Shown here piece after piece: positions 15,590-21,689 of a stretch of DNA of 22,529 nt (positions are counted from its first letter, which is position 1; each line of letters opens with the position of its first letter). Under the pieces are notes generated by a model, which searched no databases, was not told the origin of the DNA, and worked only from the letters and a program-made list of their open reading frames with translations. Made by a program: the position numbers and the translations under genes. Origin of the DNA: JBJXHB01 sp046160725 (GTDB taxonomy: Bacteria; Pseudomonadota; Gammaproteobacteria; Burkholderiales; Burkholderiaceae_C); contig JBJXHB010000497.1 of assembly GCA_046160725.1 (NCBI GenBank), positions 1 to 22,529 of the forward strand, in the 5' to 3' direction.

Positions 15590-15613
15590 GATGCCGATTC
15601 GCGCCTGTGCGCC

Positions 15614-15640
15614 TAAAGTCCGCGCCGACGCGGTCGATAC
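15614..15640 (+). promoter_or_regulatory. Sigma-28 (FliA) promoter of flgM
   Basis: TAAAGTCC at 15614-15621 and GTCGATAC at 15633-15640 are separated by exactly 11 bases. The known FliA consensus is TAAAGTTT-N11-GCCGATAA, so both elements match at 6 of 8 positions with ideal spacing. It lies 54 bp upstream of the flgM ATG. This allows class III expression of flgM (and flgN) once FliA is released, the usual feedback loop. A 15-bp inverted repeat, CTGCCTG-C-CAGGCAG (15661-15675), lies between it and the ribosome site. Confidence 0.8.
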
Positions 15641-15682
15641 CCCGATCATCGTGCCGCGCCCTGCCTGCCAGGCAGCCCGGCC

Positions 15683-15688
15683 AAGGAG
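15683..15688 (+). promoter_or_regulatory. Ribosome binding site of flgM
   Basis: AAGGAG, 6 bases before the ATG at 15695. It is the strongest ribosome site on the plus strand of this window and fixes the flgM start. Confidence 0.8.
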
Positions 15689-15694
15689 CAGATC

Positions 15695-16000
15695 ATGAAA
15701 CTAGGCCCGATCGATCCCAAATCCATCACCATGCCAGCGGTCGACCGCAAGGAAGGCCAGGCTCAGCGCGGCGGCGGGCCAGCGGCGCCGCCCACCGCGG
15801 CGCCCGGCGTCACGGTATCGCTCTCACCGGTGGCGTCTCTGCTGTCGGCAACGCCTGCAGAAGGTGATTTCGACGCGGCCAAGGTCGACCGGGTGGCGCG
15901 CGAGATCCGCGAGGGCCGGTTCCAGGTCAATGCCGATGCGATCGCCGACAAGCTGATCGCCAACGCCCAGGAACTGCTCAGTCGCAGCCACAAGGCGTGA
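15695..16000 (+). CDS. flgM: FlgM, anti-sigma-28 factor
   Basis: A 101-residue protein beginning MKLGPIDPKS. The N-terminal half is Pro/Gly/Ala-rich and likely disordered, as expected for FlgM, which is exported unfolded. The C-terminal half (about 58-98) has the sigma-binding helices: DFDAAKVDRVAREIREGRF, then QVNADAIADKLIANAQELL, the family signature. FlgM holds FliA inactive until the hook is complete and is then secreted through the flagellar channel. Its target FliA is encoded at 20117-20830. A sigma-28 promoter 54 bp upstream and an excellent AAGGAG support autoregulated late expression. Confidence 0.94.
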   Translation: MKLGPIDPKSITMPAVDRKEGQAQRGGGPAAPPTAAPGVTVSLSPVASLLSATPAEGDFDAAKVDRVAREIREGRFQVNADAIADKLIANAQELLSRSHKA

Positions 16001-16025
16001 CGGCCACAGGCCGCCACGATCCCCT

Positions 16026-16388
16026 ATGAAGCCCAGCGCACTCGCCTCCGCGCGGCAACCCCTGGCCGGCCTGGAGGATGCGCTGCGCCGCCATGACCCG
16101 GCCGCCGTGGCGGCACAGGCCGCGGCGTTGCACCAGGCGCTGCTGAGCCTGCTGCCCGGTCCCGGCGCGATGCGGCGGCCCCTGGCCCCTGCCCCGCACG
16201 GCGCCCTGGTCGACTTGAACCGCATCGCCGGGCGGTTGGCAATGGCCCGCCAGACGCTGGCCCGTCAGGCCGCCGCTGCCCAACGAGCCCTGGAAATGAT
16301 GTGGCCGCCTGAGACCGATGCGGCTGTCGGCTACGGTCCCGACGGCCTGCCGCAAGCCCGCACCAGCGACGGCGCCATCAGCGCCTGA
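16026..16388 (+). CDS. flgN: FlgN-like export chaperone for FlgK/FlgL
   Basis: A small, almost entirely helical 120-residue protein, 25 bp after flgM. Helices include LAGLEDALRRHDPAAVAAQAAALHQALLSLL and VDLNRIAGRLAMARQTLARQAAAAQRALEMM. The C-terminal tail has the GYGPDG motif that is common in betaproteobacterial FlgN proteins (compare the YGxxG end). Sequence conservation is low in this family, so the call rests on the flgM-flgN order, size, helical content and tail. FlgN binds FlgK and FlgL in the cytoplasm and delivers them to the export gate. The ribosome site is weak, suggesting coupling to flgM. It is slightly shorter than most FlgN. Confidence 0.8.
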   Translation: MKPSALASARQPLAGLEDALRRHDPAAVAAQAAALHQALLSLLPGPGAMRRPLAPAPHGALVDLNRIAGRLAMARQTLARQAAAAQRALEMMWPPETDAAVGYGPDGLPQARTSDGAISA

Positions 16389-16400
16389 TTGCCCACGCCG

Positions 16401-16430
16401 GCCGGCGCCTGGCTTCAGGCCGACGCCGGC
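16401..16430 (+). terminator. Hairpin downstream of flgN
   Basis: GCCGGCG (16401-16407) pairs with CGCCGGC (16424-16430), and inside it CCTG (16408-16411) pairs with CAGG (16416-16419) around loop GCTT, leaving a four-base bulge. It begins 12 bases after the flgN stop, where a terminator would be expected. There is no T-run after it, so Rho-independent function is uncertain. The rest of the 240-bp gap to the next gene shows no promoter I could identify. Confidence 0.4.
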
Positions 16431-16628
16431 ACCTGATCCGCGACGGACCGCCACCAAGGCCGCGCCGCAGGCCCGGCCCCGGTCGCACCCGTCGCCTGCT
16501 CTATCGGCGAAAACGTTGCCCGGCAGCGACGAAGACACCCCAAGGTCATGCCAAGAGCGCACACTGGTGCCGGGGGTCGATGCTGATCGACACCTGTCAC
16601 CGGCCGTTCCAATAGATCTGAGGTCGAG

Positions 16629-18677
16629 TTGGGTAGCAAGCCGCAGTTCCCGCGCTTCCATGCCACGCGCTCGGCGCCAACGGTGCCGGCGCCGGACACC
16701 TTGCCATGGCAGGAAACCGGCCTGGGCGACGGTGCGAGTCCCGGCAGCCGTCGCCGGCGCCGCCTGGGTATTCCGCTGCTGCTGTTGCTGGGTGGAGCCA
16801 GCCTGCTGATCGCCGTGTTGCTGCTGGCGCCCTGGCTGGTCCGTGGCACACCGATCCAGCCACAGACCAACCTGTGGGCCAAGCTGGCCCTCTTGGGCGC
16901 CATGGTGGCCCTGGCCGCCGTGGTGGTCGTCCAATGGCGGGCGCACCGGCTGATGGCACGCACGCTGCGCGAGGCCACCCGGGCACTGCGCCGGGGCAGC
17001 TGGGAGGATGCGGTGCACGGCCTGCGCGAGCAGCCGCCGGCTGCGCCGTCGGTGTTCGGTGACCTGGCGACGCAGGTTGAGGACGTCATTGGTCAGTCTG
17101 AGCGGCGCTGGCGCGCCCGTGCTGAGCTGTCGGCCGACTGGTACTGGGAGACCGACGACCAGCATCGGCTGTCGTCCATGAGCGCCGACGCGGTCATCGT
17201 CAAGCCAGCCGGCCGCGCACTGGGTGACCTGCTGGGCCGGCGGCACGACGAGCTGGGCTTCCTGAGTCCGCCGCCGCAAGGCTGGACCGCCTGGCATGAG
17301 CAGCTCGACCGTCAGCATCCTTTCCGCGACGTCGAGTTCGAGGTACAGGGACTGGGCTCGCGGGGCCAGGGCTGGATCGCGCTGTCGGGGCGGCCGCGGC
17401 TGGGGCGGGACGGGCGATTCGCCGGCTACGAGGGTGTCGCCCGCGACATCAGCGCGCCTAAGCTGAGCTGGCAGCGCCTGGCCGACAGCGAGCAGCGTTG
17501 GTCCGTCATGGCCGGGCTGGCCGCCGACTGGTATTGGGAGACCGACGAACAGCATCGCCTGCCGACTCCCCCGGCTGCAGACCTTCTGCGCCGTTTCGGC
17601 GACATCGCTGTGCGTTCGGCCGGGTGCAGGCGCTGGGAAGTCTGGCCGGATGCCCTGTCGCCACAGGCCTGGGCCGACCATATCGCCGAGCTGGACGCTC
17701 GGCGACCTTTCCGCGGGCTGGAGCTGGCGGTCCCGCGCAGCGACGGCACGGTGCAGTGGCTGTCGCTGTCCGGCGCACCACGCCTGGATGCGCAGGGCCG
17801 CTTCCTGGGCTACCACGGTGTCGGCCGCGATGTCACCTTGCGCAAGGGTGCCGAGCAGATGCTGCGCGAACACAACCGCCAGCTGCAGCAGGCGGTGGCC
17901 GCCCGCACCCGCGAGCTGGAGGGCGCCAACCGCGACCTGGACGCCTTTGCCCGGCAGCTGGCCCATGAGCTGCGCGACCCGCTGGGCCAGGTCCTGGGCC
18001 TGTGCGACCTGCTGCGCAGCCGCCTGGGCGCGCAACTGGACCCACAGGACGGGCAGTTGCTGGCCCTGCAGGCCAACGCCGCCCGCGGCATGCTGGGCAC
18101 ACTGGAAGCCCTGCTGGAGCTGGCCCGGTCGACCACCCAGGCCATCGAGCGCCGGATGGTGGACCTCAGCGCCATGGCACTGGAGGTGATCGCCGCGCTG
18201 CCCGACGCGCCACGCGCTGCGCCGCTGGACTGGCAGGTCCAGCCCGGCCTGCAGGTCTGGGCCAGCGAGCCGCAGCTGCGCATCGTGCTGCACAACCTGC
18301 TGGGCAACGCCGCCAAGTTCACGCGCGAGACGGATGCGCCCCGCGTGGTGGTGGATGCGATCGACGGCGACAACGGCCTGACCGTCTACCGCATCATCGA
18401 CAACGGCGCCGGCTTCGATGCCGACCAGGCGCGTGACCTGTTCCAGCCCTTTACCCGCCTGCATGCCGGCGACCGCTTTGCCGGCACCGGCATCGGCCTG
18501 AGCATCGTCAAGCGCATCGTGCAGCGGCATGGCGGGACGATCCGGATGGAAGGCCAGCCCGGGCGCGGCGCCCGCGTCGAGTTCACGCTCGGCCGGCGCG
18601 ACACGGCCCGGGTACCCGGGTTTGCCGGATCGATTGGTGGGCCTGGCGCCGGCGCGCCGCACGATCAGGGCCGCTGA
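16629..18677 (+). CDS. Membrane-anchored PAS-PAS sensor histidine kinase
   Basis: A 682-residue kinase. Two hydrophobic segments at about residues 46-70 and 82-102, after an RRRRR stretch, make a short hairpin membrane anchor. Two similar PAS domains follow, each starting with ADWYWETD (at residues 169 and 299) and ending with LSGxPRL, GRFxGY and RD. The HisKA domain has LAHELRDPLGQVLG, with H446 as the likely phosphorylated residue. The ATPase domain has N-box HNLLGNAAKF (N556, N560), DNGAGFD (D591) and GTGIGLSIVKRIVQRHGG (from 619). No receiver domain or adjacent response regulator is present, so the partner is elsewhere. Start is TTG 16629, the first possible start after an in-frame stop at 16584, with GAGG just upstream; a GTG shortly after it is an alternative. 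It lies after flgN but 240 bp away, so it may be a separate unit. Confidence 0.85.
   Translation: MGSKPQFPRFHATRSAPTVPAPDTLPWQETGLGDGASPGSRRRRRLGIPLLLLLGGASLLIAVLLLAPWLVRGTPIQPQTNLWAKLALLGAMVALAAVVVVQWRAHRLMARTLREATRALRRGSWEDAVHGLREQPPAAPSVFGDLATQVEDVIGQSERRWRARAELSADWYWETDDQHRLSSMSADAVIVKPAGRALGDLLGRRHDELGFLSPPPQGWTAWHEQLDRQHPFRDVEFEVQGLGSRGQGWIALSGRPRLGRDGRFAGYEGVARDISAPKLSWQRLADSEQRWSVMAGLAADWYWETDEQHRLPTPPAADLLRRFGDIAVRSAGCRRWEVWPDALSPQAWADHIAELDARRPFRGLELAVPRSDGTVQWLSLSGAPRLDAQGRFLGYHGVGRDVTLRKGAEQMLREHNRQLQQAVAARTRELEGANRDLDAFARQLAHELRDPLGQVLGLCDLLRSRLGAQLDPQDGQLLALQANAARGMLGTLEALLELARSTTQAIERRMVDLSAMALEVIAALPDAPRAAPLDWQVQPGLQVWASEPQLRIVLHNLLGNAAKFTRETDAPRVVVDAIDGDNGLTVYRIIDNGAGFDADQARDLFQPFTRLHAGDRFAGTGIGLSIVKRIVQRHGGTIRMEGQPGRGARVEFTLGRRDTARVPGFAGSIGGPGAGAPHDQGR
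17133..17560 (+). repeat. Duplicated PAS module within the kinase
   Basis: A stretch of about 38 nearly identical bases at 17133-17170 recurs at 17523-17560, exactly 390 bases (130 codons) later. Both copies encode ADWYWETD(D/E)QHRL. The similarity continues at the protein level through W(I/L)(A/S)LSG and GRF(A/L)GY at the end of each unit. This points to an internal duplication of one PAS domain, with the centre of the domains since diverged. Confidence 0.75.
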
Positions 18678-18705
18678 CCCTGCGGCGGTGGAACGCTGAT
18701 CCGCA

Positions 18706-20055
18706 TCAGAAGCGGTAGGCCAGCCGCAACCCGCCCCAATGGCGGCCGCCGACGGTGATGGGCGCAGCCGCTTCCTTCAGCAGCACAAAGTTGCCGCCGC
18801 CCATGTCGCGGCGGTAGGTCTGCAGCAGGAAGGGCTTGGCATTGCGGCCCGATGCCAGGCCGGTGCGGTCGTTGAAAATGCGCCGGTTGCGGCAGTTGGC
18901 CGTGTTCCAGACCACCTCGCCGGGGCGCTGGCTCTGGTTGTACTTCTGGTTGTGGCAGGCGATGTAGCCGTTGCGGTCGGCCGCGATGCAGAAAACGATC
19001 TTGCTGCTGAAGCTCAGCGTGGACTCCTGCACCGACGGGAACAGCCGGTCCGCCAGTACCGTGAAACGGGTCATGTGCTGCTGCGGGTTGGAGTCGGGTA
19101 TCGGCACGTAGCGGTCGTCGAACAGGTCGCTCTCGGCGGAGTCACCGCTGCGCAGGGCGCCTTCCAGCAGGGCCGCGATGCGGCCGGCGGCCTCCTGGGC
19201 GGCACGGATGAACGGCGTGTCCTCAGTCTCGACACCGCAGGCCGCGGTCAGCTCGATCAGATGTTCGGACACGCCCAGGAAGGTCTCGGTGCGCTTGAGC
19301 GTGGACGCCAGCGCCTGGGTGGCCTGACGCACCTCGCCCTCGACGCCACCCATGCGCTGGTTGAGCTGGGCGCACAGCCCATGGCTCTGGTCGGCCGCGG
19401 TGGCGATGCGCTCCACCGCCTGCACCATATCGCCCAGGGCGCCATGCACCGCGCCCTGCTGGGCGCCCTCGGGCTGGCGCTGGATCTCGCGTGCCAGCGC
19501 AGCGATGCGCTGGTCCAGGTTGCCGACGGTGCCCATGATCTCCTTGGACGAGGCCTCGACCTTGGCGGCCAGGTCCTTCACCGCGTCGGCGACCACGCCG
19601 AAGCCGCGCCCGGCCTCGCCGGCGCGCTTGGCCTCGACCGAGGCATTGAAGGCCACCAGCCTGGTCTGCAGCGCGATCTGCGTGATCTGGCCAGCCGCCT
19701 CGCTCACCTGGTGCAGCGTTTCCACGATGGTGCCGACCTCGCTGCCCACGGCCTCGACGGCGCTGCGGGCCCGGGCGACGGCGCTCATGCCCGCGCGCGT
19801 TTGCTCCGCAATGCCGTCCTGCACCTGGGCCACCTCGCCCAACTCGCGAGCCAGCACACCCAGGGTCTGCGCCTGGCCAGCGGCAGCCTGGTTGGCATCG
19901 TCGATGGCACCCCGCACCTCGGCCGCCTCGCGGCCGAGCACCGAGGCCTGGCGTGCCAGCTCGTCAATCAGCTCTCGGCTGACCACCCCGGGCGCCGCTT
20001 CGTCGTTGGCGGCATCGGCCCGCACAGGCTCGGACTTGCGGAACAGGCTCAACAT
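18706..20055 (-). CDS. Soluble methyl-accepting chemotaxis protein with C-terminal sensory region
   Basis: A 449-residue chemoreceptor with no transmembrane segment, so cytoplasmic. The signalling domain occupies about residues 25-265. Its hairpin tip IALQTRLVAFNASVEAKRAG, then EAGRGFGVVADAVKDLA (about 127-163), is clearly MCP but departs from the usual QTNLLALNAAIEAARAGE...EVRxLA: N to R in QTN and E to A in EVR. The region after residue 290 is a separate globular module with NTANCRNRRIFNDRTGLA and LLQTYRRDMGGGNF, ending WGGLRLAYRF; it resembles the Cache/PAS-like sensory ends of other soluble receptors. No CheR-binding pentapeptide is seen. AAGGA precedes the ATG at 20055. It follows fliA by 61 bp, so it may be transcribed with it. 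Ligand is unknown. Confidence 0.88.
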   Translation of the reverse strand: MLSLFRKSEPVRADAANDEAAPGVVSRELIDELARQASVLGREAAEVRGAIDDANQAAAGQAQTLGVLARELGEVAQVQDGIAEQTRAGMSAVARARSAVEAVGSEVGTIVETLHQVSEAAGQITQIALQTRLVAFNASVEAKRAGEAGRGFGVVADAVKDLAAKVEASSKEIMGTVGNLDQRIAALAREIQRQPEGAQQGAVHGALGDMVQAVERIATAADQSHGLCAQLNQRMGGVEGEVRQATQALASTLKRTETFLGVSEHLIELTAACGVETEDTPFIRAAQEAAGRIAALLEGALRSGDSAESDLFDDRYVPIPDSNPQQHMTRFTVLADRLFPSVQESTLSFSSKIVFCIAADRNGYIACHNQKYNQSQRPGEVVWNTANCRNRRIFNDRTGLASGRNAKPFLLQTYRRDMGGGNFVLLKEAAAPITVGGRHWGGLRLAYRF

Positions 20056-20116
20056 GGCATCGGTCCTTCTCTCAGTCGGTTCGGCTGCGGCCGCGCGCAG
20101 GTCGGCAGCGGCGCGG

Positions 20117-20830
20117 TCACCACTCGCGCAGCTTGGCGCGCAGGCGCGCGATGGACTGGCTGTGCAACTGGCACACGCGGCTCTCGGTCACGCCCAGCAC
20201 GGCGGCAATCTCCTTGAGGTTCATGTCCTGCTCGTAGTACATGCTCATCACGAACTGCTCGCGCTCGGGCAGGTTCTTGATCGCAGCGACCAGCGCCAGG
20301 CGCATGCGGTGGTCGGACAGCATCGACAGCGGGTTGGCCACCTCGTCGCAGACATGGCGGTCCAGATAGTCGTCGTCGCCATCGTCGCCGCTCATGTCCT
20401 CCAGGTACACCAGCTGCGTGCCGCGCACCTTGCCCAGCAGCGCCTGGTAGTCGTCCAAAGCCAAGCCCATCTCGGCCGCGATCTCGCCCTCGGTCGGGGC
20501 GCGCTTGAGCTTCTGCTCCAGCTTGTGCACCGCAGACTCGATCGAGCGCTGGTGGCGGCGGTCACCGCGGCTCATCCAGTCGCCGCCGCGCAGCTCGTCC
20601 AGCATGGCGCCACGGATGCGCTGGGTGGCGAAGGTCTCGAACTGCACGCCCTGCGCCGTGTCGAAGCGGGCCAGTGCGTCGTTCAGGCCGATCATGCCGA
20701 CCTGGATCAGGTCGTCCAGCTCGACGTTGGCCGGCAGCTTGGCGATCATCTGGTGGGCCAGCCGCCGCACCAGGGGGCTGTACTGGCGCAGCATGGCGTC
20801 GGCAGTGGGTTGTCCCTTGGCGGTGTACAT
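20117..20830 (-). CDS. fliA: FliA, flagellar sigma factor (sigma-28)
   Basis: A 237-residue sigma factor of the FliA/WhiG group. The start MYTAKGQPTADAMLRQYSPL is typical for betaproteobacteria. Region 2 has VRRLAHQMIAKLPANVELDD, then LIQVGMIGLNDALARFD and FETFATQRIRGAMLDELRGGDW. Region 3 has RRHQRSIESAVHKLEQKLKRAPTEGEIAAEMGL, and region 4 has LPEREQFVMSMYYEQDMNLKEIAAVLGVTESRVCQLHSQSI. It directs RNA polymerase to late flagellar promoters such as the one before flgM here, and is held by FlgM. ATG 20830 is preferred because GGAG lies 8 bases upstream and the N-terminus is conserved; the frame also allows a start at 20881. Gene order flhF-flhG-fliA is the common proteobacterial one. Confidence 0.96.
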   Translation of the reverse strand: MYTAKGQPTADAMLRQYSPLVRRLAHQMIAKLPANVELDDLIQVGMIGLNDALARFDTAQGVQFETFATQRIRGAMLDELRGGDWMSRGDRRHQRSIESAVHKLEQKLKRAPTEGEIAAEMGLALDDYQALLGKVRGTQLVYLEDMSGDDGDDDYLDRHVCDEVANPLSMLSDHRMRLALVAAIKNLPEREQFVMSMYYEQDMNLKEIAAVLGVTESRVCQLHSQSIARLRAKLREW

Positions 20831-20899
20831 CAGGGGTGCTCCAGGGCGGGCGGGTTCGGTCGGGCGGGCGGCGGTGGGCATGGGCTCGTCCTCGGGTTT

Positions 20900-21679
20900 T
20901 CAGTGGGCGCGCGGGATGGCGGCGGTGGCCGGCCCGGCAGCGTCGGCCAGGCCGCGCAGCTGGGCCATGGCCAGGCGCTGCAGCGGCGGCGTGGTGGTGG
21001 AGACGTCTGACATCGGATCGACCAGCGCCCAGTCATGCAGCGCCACGCCGAGAAAGCGGTCGGCGGTGTCGGCCAGGCTGTCGGCGATGCGGGGTGTGCG
21101 CGGGTTGTCCGGTCCGGCGGCGATCAGCAGGTCGAAGGCCGGTGCATGCAGGCGCAGCGCCAGCCACTTCAAGGCGGCATAGGCGCGCGTCAGGCTCTCG
21201 GGCTGGTCGGCCGCCATCAGCAGCGGGCGTGGTGCCCGGCCGACGAACAGCCGCGCCAGGTCGGCGGCCTCGGCATGGACCAGCACCACGTCGGCCTGGG
21301 GTGCCGCGTCGGCCACCGCGCCGAGAAAGGCGGCCGTGCTGCCCCGTGCGTCCAGCCAGCGCATCGGTGCGTCGCGCGCCGCCAGGTAGGAAACGGCAGG
21401 CGACAGGGCCTCGATGCAGGCCCCGAGGTCGACCTCGGCCAGCGCACCGGGCGCCCGCGCCGTGGCGGCGGCATCTACCACCAGGGTGGTCAGCCCCTGG
21501 CCGCTCCAGGCGGCCGTCAGGCGCTCCAGCACAGCGCCGGCATGGACCACGCACGGGTTGGCAGCCAGCGCCACGAAGCGCGTGCGCTGTGCCGCAAAGA
21601 TCTGACGCAGGCCGGCCGCCTGGTCGGGCTGCGCCCGGGCCGCGGCCGCGGGCATGATCGGTGACAGGCGGGCGGGCAT
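20900..21679 (-). CDS. flhG: Degenerate FlhG/FleN (MinD-like protein without P-loop)
   Basis: About 259 residues, between flhF and fliA, where flhG belongs. The overall MinD/FlhG layout can be followed: RFVALAANPCVVHAGAVLERL replaces the IAVxxGKGGVGKT P-loop strand, LTTLVVDAAA replaces LLLDAD, DVVLVHAEAADLARLF replaces DxxxxDTPAG, and LLMAADQPESLTRAYAALKWLAL matches the VVxxPExxSxxDAYAxIK stretch. All nucleotide-binding residues are missing. Active FlhG is an ATPase that limits flagellar number by stimulating FlhF; this protein may keep only a binding role. Starts at 21706, 21697, 21685 and 21679 are possible; 21679 has GAGG 8 bases upstream, while the earliest ones overlap flhF. Identity rests on position and the fold pattern. 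Confidence 0.75.
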   Translation of the reverse strand: MPARLSPIMPAAAARAQPDQAAGLRQIFAAQRTRFVALAANPCVVHAGAVLERLTAAWSGQGLTTLVVDAAATARAPGALAEVDLGACIEALSPAVSYLAARDAPMRWLDARGSTAAFLGAVADAAPQADVVLVHAEAADLARLFVGRAPRPLLMAADQPESLTRAYAALKWLALRLHAPAFDLLIAAGPDNPRTPRIADSLADTADRFLGVALHDWALVDPMSDVSTTTPPLQRLAMAQLRGLADAAGPATAAIPRAH

Positions 21680-21689
21680 CGGCATCGCC

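Noticed and set aside
15978..18662. An 894-codon open frame on the minus strand opposite the plus-strand kinase and flgN
   Set aside because: It is antisense to a gene with full kinase motifs, shows low-complexity Q/R/H/G-rich content and no domain. Long antisense frames are usual in high-GC DNA.
18678..18709. Bidirectional terminator between the convergent kinase and chemoreceptor genes
   Set aside because: Only a five-pair stem, CTGAT/ATCAG (18696-18709), is present; it overlaps the receptor stop codon and has no T-run.
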